From Vibrio tapetis subsp. tapetis (GTDB lineage: Bacteria; Pseudomonadota; Gammaproteobacteria; Enterobacterales; Vibrionaceae), in NCBI RefSeq assembly GCF_900233005.1, contig NZ_LT960611.1, positions 1,674,001 to 1,738,000 on the forward strand: 64,000 nucleotides of DNA. Reading direction: 5' to 3'. The position numbers were made by a program, and so were the translations under genes. The notes beneath the pieces were generated by a model. That model was not told where the DNA came from. It did not search any database and saw nothing but the letters and a program-made list of their open reading frames with translations. Positions 47,667 through 55,701 of this stretch are shown one piece after another. The first letter of the stretch is position 1. Every line of letters starts with the position of its first letter.

Positions 47667-47737
47667 GCATTAATTATATTTGGTCAGCCCTCCATTAAAC
47701 TAATACTCATACGGTGCTGACTCGACAGGAAATTTTT

Positions 47738-48742
47738 ATGGCCACGATTAAAGATGTTGCGCGTATTGCCGGTGTATCGACTACTACGGTTTCACATGTA
47801 ATTAATAAAACTCGTTTTGTTGCTGAAGCAACGCAAGAGCGAGTAAACAAAGCAGTAGAAGAACTAAATTATGCCCCAAGCGCTGTCGCACGCAGCCTTA
47901 AGTGTAATACGACCCGTACGATCGGCATGCTAGTAACTCAGTCTACCAACCCATTTTTCGCCGAAGTTGTCGACGGTGTTGAGAGCTACTGCTACCGTCA
48001 AGGCTACACTTTGATTCTGTGTAATACTGGTGGTATCTACGAAAAGCAACGAGATTATATCCGTATGCTCGCTGAGAAACGTGTAGACGGCATATTAGTC
48101 ATGTGTTCAGATTTAACGGAAGAACTTCGTGGAATGCTTGATTCTCACGCTGACATTCCAAAAGTAATCATGGACTGGGGCCCTGAAAGCTCTCATGCAG
48201 ATAAGATCATCGATAACTCTGAAGAAGGTGGGTATCTAGCAACGAAATACCTAATTGATCACGGACACACAGACATCGCTTGTTTAAGTGGCCACTTAGA
48301 CAAACTCGCCTGCATCGAGCGTATAGCCGGTTATAAACGCGCTCTAGCCGAAGCAAACATTGAGTTCCAAGAAGATCACATCATTGAAGGTAATTTCGAA
48401 TGTGATATGGCGGTTGTCGCAGCGGATAAAATCATTGCTATGGCACAACGCCCAACCGCGGTTTTTTGCTTCAATGACACCATGGCTCTTGGACTCTTAA
48501 GTCGTCTTCAAGAAAAAGGCCTGAGCGTTCCTGACGATATCTCTGTTATTGGTTACGATAATATTGAAGTCTCTGGTTACTTTTCACCGCCACTCACCAC
48601 GGTACACCAACCTAAACGTCGTGTTGGTAAAACAGCTTTTGAGATCTTGCTTGAACGCATTAAAGATAAAGAACATGACAAACGAGTGTTTGAAATGCAC
48701 CCCGAGATTGTTGAACGTCAATCCGTCAAAAGATTAATCTAG
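47738..48742 (+). CDS. purR: Purine repressor PurR (LacI family)
   Basis: A 334-residue LacI-family repressor. The HTH is [20 protein letters not shown] at the N-terminus, then hinge helix (AVARSLKCN) and a periplasmic-binding-protein-like effector domain. The sequence resembles PurR, which uses hypoxanthine or guanine as corepressor to shut off purine synthesis. I chose ATG 47738 with AGGAA upstream; the frame continues eight codons back without family similarity. The gene order torD-purR is, as I recall, the Vibrio norm. Confidence 0.9.
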   Translation: MATIKDVARIAGVSTTTVSHVINKTRFVAEATQERVNKAVEELNYAPSAVARSLKCNTTRTIGMLVTQSTNPFFAEVVDGVESYCYRQGYTLILCNTGGIYEKQRDYIRMLAEKRVDGILVMCSDLTEELRGMLDSHADIPKVIMDWGPESSHADKIIDNSEEGGYLATKYLIDHGHTDIACLSGHLDKLACIERIAGYKRALAEANIEFQEDHIIEGNFECDMAVVAADKIIAMAQRPTAVFCFNDTMALGLLSRLQEKGLSVPDDISVIGYDNIEVSGYFSPPLTTVHQPKRRVGKTAFEILLERIKDKEHDKRVFEMHPEIVERQSVKRLI

Positions 48743-48888
48743 CAAATAGCAGATTAATTCATATTTAATGGCCCTTGCTTCATATGCGAGGGCTGTTTCA
48801 TATTGTAGGCACTCTTATTTGAACCAATGTCACATTAAGAAACCTCAATTGTGATGTTTGTTCCGATTTTTCACTATGATTTTATTGT

Positions 48889-48982
48889 CACGCACAGGGC
48901 AAACTACTTGAAAAAGTAGGACGCAAAACTTCCGGCCTAAATCAATATGTATTATTGGTATGGTAGTGGGGTCGCCGATGGC
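48889..48982 (+). ncRNA. Cyclic di-GMP-I (GEMM-I) riboswitch
   Basis: The segment begins CACGCACAGGGCAAAC, has the P1b-type stem CTACTT/AAGTAG closing a GAAA-like tetraloop (GAAAA), then GGACGCAAA, the CTTCCGGCCTAAA junction and GTAGTGGGGTCGCCGATGG. These are the conserved blocks of the GEMM-I aptamer, closely matching the V. cholerae Vc2 element that precedes tfoY (VC1722). It lies 111 bp before the TfoX-family gene; the intervening bases can pair (ATATAGC...GCTTATAT) and form the likely expression platform. Confidence 0.93.
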
Positions 48983-49093
48983 AAATATGCAAAATTTATA
49001 TAGCTACCTTGTGGCTTATATAACACTCGCATAGTTTTGCTCACTTCTCGGACCTGATTTTGGTGACGTTGTTTCTAAACCGAGATTATTAGC

Positions 49094-49684
49094 ATGGATA
49101 AACCGATATTAAAAAACTCACTTAAGCTATTTGAGACTTTAGGGAAGATAAAATCTCGCTCTATGTTTGGTGGCTTTGGTGTCTTTGCAGACAATACTAT
49201 GTTTGCTTTGGTCGTAAACGATACTCTTCACATAAGGGCTGATGCAGCCAATGCGCTGACATTTAAGCAACAAGGTCTTCAGCCTTATGTCTATAAAAAG
49301 CGTGGTTTTCCCGTCGTTACCAAGTATTTTGCATTACCTTTTCAGATGTGGGAAACGCCTCAAGATATCCTCGATATTGCACTTAAGGCTCTCACGGTTG
49401 CAAATACCGAAAAGCTCAAGCAAGCCGAGGTGAAACCAACTCGTTTAAAAGATTTACCTAACCTGCGTTTAGGTACTGAAAGAATGCTTAAGAAAGCCGG
49501 AATCAATAGTGCCGACGATTTACGCACTCACGGTGCAGCTAAAGCTTATCAAGCAATTAGCCAAACGCACACCGGAGATGTTGGATTCGAGCTATTGTGG
49601 GCGCTTGAAGGCGCTATTAACGGCACACACTGGTCAGTCATCCCGAAACAACGCAGAGACGAGCTCATCGATCAGCTAAATTAG
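49094..49684 (+). CDS. tfoY: TfoX-family regulator TfoY
   Basis: A 196-residue protein with TfoX N-terminal (~5-95: [20 protein letters not shown]) and C-terminal (~110-190: [20 protein letters not shown]) domains. The GEMM-I riboswitch and the neighbourhood identify it as TfoY rather than TfoX. In V. cholerae TfoY promotes motility and type VI secretion and is controlled by c-di-GMP at transcription and translation. A strong terminator follows. Confidence 0.92.
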   Translation: MDKPILKNSLKLFETLGKIKSRSMFGGFGVFADNTMFALVVNDTLHIRADAANALTFKQQGLQPYVYKKRGFPVVTKYFALPFQMWETPQDILDIALKALTVANTEKLKQAEVKPTRLKDLPNLRLGTERMLKKAGINSADDLRTHGAAKAYQAISQTHTGDVGFELLWALEGAINGTHWSVIPKQRRDELIDQLN

Positions 49685-49704
49685 GTCGACATAATATGAA
49701 CAAC

Positions 49705-49740
49705 AAAAAACCGCGAACTGACAAGCTCGCGGTTTTTTTT
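49705..49740 (+). terminator. Rho-independent terminator of tfoY
   Basis: AAAAAACCGCGA / TCGCGGTTTTTTTT stem with a 10-base loop, 20 bp after the tfoY stop. Confidence 0.92.
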
Positions 49741-49819
49741 GTATCAAATGAAAGTTTTATCCTATTTCCTCTGTCATACTTATTAAGATTTATACAACTT
49801 TTCTAAACAGGACGTAAAT

Positions 49820-50506
49820 ATGAACAAGAAGATCATTTTAGGGATAGTCTTCATCGCTGTAATCGTGGTATTGGCGATCAATTTTGGTCCACACCTAACG
49901 CTTGAAAACGCTAAAGCCCAACAAGTTGCTTTAGGTGAGTTTATTGAAAACAATTTCATTGTTTCAGCGTTAAGTTACTTCGCATTATACGTATTAGTCA
50001 CCGCCTTCTCTGTACCCGGAGCTACCGTAATTACCCTACTCGGCGCCGCACTATTTGGTTTTACCACCGGACTTATCTTAGTTTCTTTCGCCAGTACGCT
50101 TGGCGCAACATTGGCGTTTTTGAGTAGCCGCTATCTACTACGCGACTGGGTACAAAATCGATTTGGCGCCAAGTTAGAAACCATTAATGAAGGGGTTAAG
50201 CGAGATGGGGCATTCTACCTATTTAGCCTACGCTTAATCCCTGTTTTTCCATTCTTCTTGATTAACCTCGTCATGGGATTAACACCAATAAAAACGCTGC
50301 AATTCTATTTTGTAAGCCAACTCGGCATGCTCCCTGGCACTGCAGTATTTATCAACGCAGGCACGCAATTGGCTCAAATAGAAAGCTTATCCGGTATTGT
50401 CTCCCCTACTGTTCTATTATCCTTCGCATTATTGGGCGTTTTCCCAGTCGCCGCTAAGTGGATCATGGGGAAAGTACAGTCGTCTGTACAAAAAAAAGCC
50501 AGCTAG
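49820..50506 (+). CDS. TVP38/TMEM64 (VTT/DedA-like) membrane protein
   Basis: A 228-residue inner-membrane protein with TM segments at ~4-22, ~48-72, ~75-100, ~150-172 and ~195-215. The family core is visible as FSVPGATVITLLGAALFGF and GAFYLFSLRLIPVFPFFLIN, the re-entrant/VTT motif region. The wider superfamily has been linked to membrane homeostasis and lipid flipping; no specific role is assignable here. AGGA precedes the start. It is 27 bp upstream of the next gene, so the two are probably co-transcribed. Confidence 0.87.
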   Translation: MNKKIILGIVFIAVIVVLAINFGPHLTLENAKAQQVALGEFIENNFIVSALSYFALYVLVTAFSVPGATVITLLGAALFGFTTGLILVSFASTLGATLAFLSSRYLLRDWVQNRFGAKLETINEGVKRDGAFYLFSLRLIPVFPFFLINLVMGLTPIKTLQFYFVSQLGMLPGTAVFINAGTQLAQIESLSGIVSPTVLLSFALLGVFPVAAKWIMGKVQSSVQKKAS

Positions 50507-50533
50507 CAGAACGATAATAAAACGAGAGAGAGT

Positions 50534-50845
50534 ATGAAATTATTTTCCGCCACAATCCCGCCGGAAGCGCACATTGTTTGCGAGCTACTCAAGACGCAAG
50601 GGATAGAGTGTGAAGTTCGCGGAGAAGGCTTGTTTGGCCTTCAAGGCGAACTGCCTTTCGGGGAGAACAGTGAGCCTTATGTATGGTTGTTAAATGAAAG
50701 CCAACACCAGCTATCATTAAGCCTCATACAGCAATATTTGGACTCAACGTCTAATGGGCAAACGCCGTGGTTGTGCAAACAATGCGGCGAGTCGATTGAA
50801 CCGCAATTTTCTTGCTGTTGGAATTGTGGCTCACAAGATTTGTAG
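50534..50845 (+). CDS. DUF2007 protein with C-terminal zinc ribbon
   Basis: A 103-residue protein. The N-terminal ~70 residues (MKLFSATIPPEAHIVCELLK, EVRGEGLFGL, PYVWLLNESQ) match the DUF2007 'putative signal transducing protein' fold. The C-terminus has four cysteines as two CxxC knuckles (CKQCGESIEP and CWNCGSQDL), a likely zinc ribbon, plus two extra Cys (SCCW). Function is unknown. Likely co-transcribed with the TVP38-family gene. Confidence 0.8.
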   Translation: MKLFSATIPPEAHIVCELLKTQGIECEVRGEGLFGLQGELPFGENSEPYVWLLNESQHQLSLSLIQQYLDSTSNGQTPWLCKQCGESIEPQFSCCWNCGSQDL

Positions 50846-50871
50846 GGAATGATTAGGGCTAAAGGCTAAGT

Positions 50872-50898
50872 AAAGCAGAGAAAGCAGAGAAAGCAGAG
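50872..50898. repeat. Three copies of a 9-bp repeat
   Basis: AAAGCAGAG occurs three times in perfect tandem just before the shared hairpin between two convergent genes. Confidence 0.75.
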
Positions 50899-50930
50899 AC
50901 GGTACTCAGGTTTGGGGAAAAGAGTACCGT
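50899..50930. terminator. Hairpin between convergent genes
   Basis: ACGGTACTC / GAGTACCGT are perfect 9-bp arms with a 14-base interior, between the DUF2007 gene and the alpha/beta hydrolase. No U-run on either side, so termination is not certain. Confidence 0.5.
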
Positions 50931-50934
50931 AACG

Positions 50935-51735
50935 TTATGAACAAGCGTGCTGCTGAATAAAGGCGATTGATTGCCTGTTAAAGGCTTCCGGCTTTTCAAC
51001 ATTACAGACGTGACCGCAATTTGGAATCTCGATCAACGCACTTTTCTTGTGTACTTTTACCATCTCTTTTACCGGTTGGATAAACATGTAGTCTTTATCC
51101 CCCATAAGATAAAGCGTCGGTATAGGGATATCTTGCTCTTTAAAGTAACGCATTAACGGATTCACATCCGCAGCCAAGGTATACCAGCGTTTGAATTCCT
51201 TTTGGCATAATTTTTTTGCTTCTCGGATGAATAAATGCCGTGATTCTTTTTGACTACGCTGAGGCATAACGATATAAGCAAATAAGCGATACAGCCACAT
51301 ATATGGCAAAATATTCTTGCTCCAATCCCCCAGTTTTACCAAGGCTTGAGAGCGAGCGTTAAACCGTGTTACCGCGCCACCAAGTACCATACTTGATACT
51401 CTTTCAGCTGCGATTTCAGCGACATTGCGCACGATGATCGTTCCAAGAGACATTCCGACAAAGTGCGCTGATTGGATCTTTAAATGATCCATGACTTTCA
51501 ACACATCCTGCGATACATCTTTGAACGTGTAGTCGCTATTAATGATGTCTTTTATAAGCTGGTGTGAACGACCGTGTCCACGTAGATCCACCAACACTAA
51601 GTTGAAGTGCTCTCGATAGGCTTTGATTTGTTTAAACCAAATAGATGAGCTTCCGCCCGCACCATGGACGAATACCACCCAGTGTTTACTCGTTGGGTGA
51701 AGGTAAGTTTTATGGAACAGCAAGGCGTCAGACAT
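50935..51735 (-). CDS. Alpha/beta hydrolase
   Basis: A 266-residue alpha/beta-hydrolase-fold enzyme without signal peptide. The oxyanion region is FVHGAGGSSSIW, the nucleophile elbow GMSLG contains S96, the acid is probably in LMGDKDYMF and the catalytic His is in NCGHVCNVEKPEAF. Substrate unknown. A lid-like insert (~130-200) is rich in basic and aromatic residues. It is transcribed toward the DUF2007 gene and stands alone. Confidence 0.87.
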   Translation of the reverse strand: MSDALLFHKTYLHPTSKHWVVFVHGAGGSSSIWFKQIKAYREHFNLVLVDLRGHGRSHQLIKDIINSDYTFKDVSQDVLKVMDHLKIQSAHFVGMSLGTIIVRNVAEIAAERVSSMVLGGAVTRFNARSQALVKLGDWSKNILPYMWLYRLFAYIVMPQRSQKESRHLFIREAKKLCQKEFKRWYTLAADVNPLMRYFKEQDIPIPTLYLMGDKDYMFIQPVKEMVKVHKKSALIEIPNCGHVCNVEKPEAFNRQSIAFIQQHACS

Positions 51736-52049
51736 TCAAATATGCTTATCTATTTATTTTAGTACTTATATTGATTGCAAAATACTACCACATATAAAAG
51801 GCAGTGTAACAGCAATGCCTAGGTGCATAACCTAGTACCGAAGCTTTCACGCGCTACATATTGATCACTTTCAAATTTAAGTTACTCATTTTCTTATGTC
51901 TTTCAGGTTAACGAACCACAATTCATACCGACTTACTTCGCCAACCATATTGCAACAAATTGCGTCATTTCGTGATATCTAGAGCGATTAGGCTTACTGA
52001 TATAAAAAAGGCCTCGCAAGGAGGCCTTCTAATAGGAACATTGGTCGTT
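51736..52049. other. 314-bp intergenic region
   Basis: Lies between the hydrolase start and the glgA stop. It should contain the hydrolase promoter at its left end and holds the glgA terminator at its right end. I see no further gene or repeat. Confidence 0.5.
52003..52028 (-). terminator. Rho-independent terminator of glgCA
   Basis: On the minus strand AAGGCCTC / GAGGCCTT with a 4-base loop is followed by TTTTATA, about 22 bp after the glgA stop. Confidence 0.88.
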
Positions 52050-53501
52050 CTATCTTAATGCAGCGCGGTACATCTCATCGTACAGCTTAGCCGAATCGAT
52101 CCAGCTAAAGTCTGTGTTCATGGCATGTAACTGAACGCGTTTCATTTCATCAGGTTGCTGAAGATACAAAATCAACGCTCTTTGCATAACCGCTAACAAC
52201 GCGAGAGGCTCTGGCTCGTCGAAGCTAAAACCTGTTGCTTGTTTTGGGCTCTGATCATAGTCCACCACTGTGTCTTTAAGGCCACCGACCGCACGTACGA
52301 TTGGCAATGTTCCGTAAGACATGCTGTAGATTTGATTCAAACCACACGCTTCAAACTCTGAAGGCATCAAGAAGAAGTCCGAACCTGCTTCAACTAAATG
52401 AGCTAGACGGTTATCGTAAGCTTCGATAAAAGCGAATTTAGTCGGAAACTGTTTCGCCACTTGATGCAGTTGCTGAGCCACTTCTGGTTCACCCGTACCA
52501 ACGATAACCAACTGGACGTCATTACGAAGAAACTGCTCTAAAATTGGCAATATGTAGTGGAAGCCTTTCTGATGCGTCAGACGGCAAACCATACCAAATA
52601 CTGGCAATTTTTCTGTTTGTAACCCGACTTCTTCTTGCAGACAACGCTTATTCAGCGCTTTGCCTTTCACCATACTCGTTAATGTTGGCTTGTAATTAGC
52701 AGGTAAGTGTTTGTCCGTTACCGGGCTCCACTCACTGTAATCACAACCATTAACAATGCCGTATAAGTCAGCACTACGATGAACAAAATCATCGACCATT
52801 CCGTGTGAACCAAGCGGTGTCATTAGTTCTGCAGCGTAGTTGGGACTGACTGCATTTACTTTGTCAGCAAAGGCAACGCCTGCTCTAAGCATACTGACAT
52901 GACCATAACCATATTGCAGGTGATCCATTCCCGACAGATTAAGCTCTGGGATGATCTCAAGCTCATCGTAAGAATAAATACCCTTAAAGATGGCGTTATG
53001 TACTGTTAACACACTACGAATATGCTGATAACGCTCATCATGCTCATAACGTGTTTTTAGTAAGAATGGTATTAGCCCTGTATGCCAATCATTTGCATGA
53101 ATGATGTCTGGATTAATGCCCAGTTTTGGCAACATATCTAGACAAGCAGAAGCGAAAAAGCCAAAACGTTCGCCGTTATCGGCATAAGCTTGATTCGCTT
53201 GCGCATAGAGTTCAGGTCGATCAAAGTACTTGTCGCACTCAACCGCATAAACATCCACACCATCAAGCGACAACTTGCGGACTTGATAGCCAATATGAGG
53301 CCAAAAATCCAACTCTGTAGAGAGGACAACTTGCGCGTCCGACTTACCTGGCAGTTTTTGATACGCAGGAAGTACAATCGCAACCTCGTGACCTAACCCT
53401 TGAAGCGCTTTCGGCAGAGCCTTAGCCACATCGGCTAAGCCTCCACTTTTGATCAAGCCTTCAGCTTCAGATACTGTAAACCAAATGTTCAATCGATCCA
53501 T
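52050..53501 (-). CDS. glgA: Glycogen synthase GlgA
   Basis: A 483-residue GT5 glycosyltransferase that elongates alpha-1,4-glucan from ADP-glucose. The ADP-glucose-binding KSGGLADV is near residue 19-26, and the C-terminal GT-B half has PSEFEACGLNQIYSMSYGTL with the conserved catalytic Glu. I chose ATG 53501 (MDRLNIWFTV), one base after the glgC stop codon, rather than a TTG 12 bp earlier. It forms an operon with glgC. No branching enzyme (glgB) or phosphorylase is in the window. Confidence 0.94.
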   Translation of the reverse strand: MDRLNIWFTVSEAEGLIKSGGLADVAKALPKALQGLGHEVAIVLPAYQKLPGKSDAQVVLSTELDFWPHIGYQVRKLSLDGVDVYAVECDKYFDRPELYAQANQAYADNGERFGFFASACLDMLPKLGINPDIIHANDWHTGLIPFLLKTRYEHDERYQHIRSVLTVHNAIFKGIYSYDELEIIPELNLSGMDHLQYGYGHVSMLRAGVAFADKVNAVSPNYAAELMTPLGSHGMVDDFVHRSADLYGIVNGCDYSEWSPVTDKHLPANYKPTLTSMVKGKALNKRCLQEEVGLQTEKLPVFGMVCRLTHQKGFHYILPILEQFLRNDVQLVIVGTGEPEVAQQLHQVAKQFPTKFAFIEAYDNRLAHLVEAGSDFFLMPSEFEACGLNQIYSMSYGTLPIVRAVGGLKDTVVDYDQSPKQATGFSFDEPEPLALLAVMQRALILYLQQPDEMKRVQLHAMNTDFSWIDSAKLYDEMYRAALR

Positions 53502-53502
53502 C

Positions 53503-54723
53503 TTAGAATCCAACTTTCATCCCTTTCTTAACGACAACAATGCCATCAGGAGAAACATGGAATCGTTGTGCGTCTAGTTCTAAATCTTCACCAATAACGG
53601 TGCCCGGTGCAAACTCAACATTCTTATCAATGATTGCGCGGCGAATTTTACAGCCAGCGCCTACTTTAACATCACCTAACAAGATTGACTCGCTGATCAT
53701 TGAGCCACTAGCAACATTACTGCGATAGCCAAGTACAGACTTGTAGATATCAGAGCCTTGAACGTAACTACCACCTGAGATCAAACTATCGGTAACTTTG
53801 TTTACCTTGTTTTCATCAACGTCAACAAAAGTTGCTGGCGGCAATGGTGGGTAGTATGTATGCAACTGCCACTTACGGTTATAAAGTGAGAATTGAGGAT
53901 CTTTGTCTAGTAGATCCATATGAGCAGACCAGTATGAATCGATGCTACCTACATCACGCCAGTACGTTGTTTCTTTCTCACCGCTGATTTTATTGGTTGA
54001 GAAGTCGTAAACGTACACATCACCTTGAGGGAACATTTTCGGGATAATGTCTTTACCAAAGTCATGGCTTGATGCTTCGTTGTCTGCATCTTCACGAAGT
54101 TCTTTACAAAGAGCGTCTGTCTCAAAAATGTAGTTACCCATAGAAACCAACGCTTCGCCTGGAGAACCAGGGATTGATTTAGGGTTTTGTGGTTTTTCTT
54201 CAAAACCAATCATCTTGCCGTTTTCGTCTACTTCAATAACACCAAATTCAGAGGCCTCAGATAAAGGCATACGAATTGCTGATACTGTTAAGCTTGCTTC
54301 TACTCGTTTGTGGAAATCAAGCATTTGGCGAATATCCATTTTGTAGATATGGTCAGAGCCAAAAATACAAACTTGATCAGGGTCAGCCAACTCAACGAAA
54401 CGGATGTTTTGGTAAATAGCATCTGCTGTGCCTTCATACCAACGTTTACCGTCACGCATTTGAGCAGGGACTGTATCAATGAATCGATCCGTAATACCGG
54501 ATAGGTTCCAGCCTTTTTTCATGTGAAGGTAAAGTGATTGCGATTTGAACTGTGTTAACACGTAAATACGCATTAAATCAGCATTAACGAAGTTGTTTAG
54601 AGCGAAGTCAATCAGACGGTAGCTACCGCCAAAAGGAACCGAGGGTTTACTGCGTGATTCCGTTAAAGGACGAAGACGTGAACCTTCACCACCCGCAAGA
54701 ATCATTCCTAGAACACCAGCCAT
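53503..54723 (-). CDS. glgC: Glucose-1-phosphate adenylyltransferase GlgC
   Basis: A 406-residue enzyme making ADP-glucose from ATP and glucose-1-phosphate, the rate-setting step of glycogen synthesis. The N-terminal nucleotidyltransferase domain has GGEGSRLRPLTESRSKPSVP and the catalytic region FGSDHIYKMD. The C-terminal left-handed beta-helix carries hexapeptide-type repeats (~300-390). AGATTTAAA precedes the ATG with a weak ribosome site. First gene of glgCA. Confidence 0.95.
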   Translation of the reverse strand: MAGVLGMILAGGEGSRLRPLTESRSKPSVPFGGSYRLIDFALNNFVNADLMRIYVLTQFKSQSLYLHMKKGWNLSGITDRFIDTVPAQMRDGKRWYEGTADAIYQNIRFVELADPDQVCIFGSDHIYKMDIRQMLDFHKRVEASLTVSAIRMPLSEASEFGVIEVDENGKMIGFEEKPQNPKSIPGSPGEALVSMGNYIFETDALCKELREDADNEASSHDFGKDIIPKMFPQGDVYVYDFSTNKISGEKETTYWRDVGSIDSYWSAHMDLLDKDPQFSLYNRKWQLHTYYPPLPPATFVDVDENKVNKVTDSLISGGSYVQGSDIYKSVLGYRSNVASGSMISESILLGDVKVGAGCKIRRAIIDKNVEFAPGTVIGEDLELDAQRFHVSPDGIVVVKKGMKVGF

Positions 54724-55140
54724 TTTAAATCTCCATATTTATAGTTTTTTGACATCTGTGTTAGCAACTAGGTAAATAGCGCATGTTAAGTGTCTAGGTA
54801 TTGACGTTTATACCTAGCGGTACACTCACAGGCGCTATCAAAGGGAAAGTTGCCCACACAGTGAGCTCAATTTGTTATAAATGGAGAAAAAAGAGGCACT
54901 TTGGTGCATTTTCAATCCATTGAGCAAACCAAGCGAATAATACATATCCAATATCTATTAATTTTTATTTTTTCGTACTTTTAATTATATTTTACAGAGT
55001 ACGCTTTAATGAAGCCTTTGTAGCTAAATTAATATGCAATTACAATCACTAATTCAAGAATTGTGACAGGTCTTACCACGTATATTTATTATGTAACAAT
55101 AAGGTTTCAATTGTGTTACGTGATCTTCGTTTTATCATAT
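54724..55140. other. 417-bp AT-rich intergenic region
   Basis: Between glgC and the broken GGDEF-EAL gene. It must contain the glgC promoter. It is strongly AT-rich around 54950-55040, and I see no gene, RNA or clear operator. Confidence 0.5.
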
Positions 55141-55701
55141 CTAACAAGGCGACATTTCCTTTCTGAGTATCAATTCCAGCTCTGTTGGGGGGACTGGCTT
55201 ACTAAATAGGTAACCTTGGCTATACTCGCACTGCCTTGCCACGATATAGTCGAATTGATTCTGGGTCTCTACACCTTCAGCGATAACACTCAAACTCAAC
55301 CCATGTGCGATTGAAAATATCGCATCAAGCAACATTTCATTATCATTTTCACCCACTTTTGCAACAAACGAACGATCTATTTTCAATTTAGTCAATGGAA
55401 GTTCGTTCAAATAACTAAGGCTTGAATAGCCAGTACCAAAGTCATCAAGTGCGATCTTGATCCCAAACTCTTTTAACTCCTTAATCTTACCGATGACATC
55501 CGTATGGCTAGATAAAAGTGACGTTTCCGTCACTTCAAGGGTCAATAAGTTCGGAGACAACTGATAGTGTTCACAGAGGGATTTGACCTGACTGACGATT
55601 TTTGCATCGTTAAGTTGAAGAGCGGATAAATTCACAGCAATGTCTTTCAACATAACGCCATTAACGTGCCACTCTTTCATTTGGGAAATGGCTTTTTCCA
55701 A
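55141..55701 (-). pseudogene. C-terminal EAL domain, separated by a frameshift
   Basis: A 186-residue frame that starts inside the EAL domain (VLEKAISQMKEWHVNG) and contains the rest of it: VNLSALQL, LEVTETSLL, DDFGTGYSSLSYL, KIDRSFV, VIAEGVET and QGYLFSKPVP. All the usual c-di-GMP phosphodiesterase residues seen here are intact. It overlaps the upstream frame by 25 bp in a different reading phase, and the two together make one normal GGDEF-EAL protein. On its own it lacks the first strand and the EAL glutamate and should not be active. Confidence 0.85.

Noticed and set aside
53126..53396. Antisense frames over glgA
   Set aside because: Codon shadows of the GlgA N-terminal region, with no independent support.
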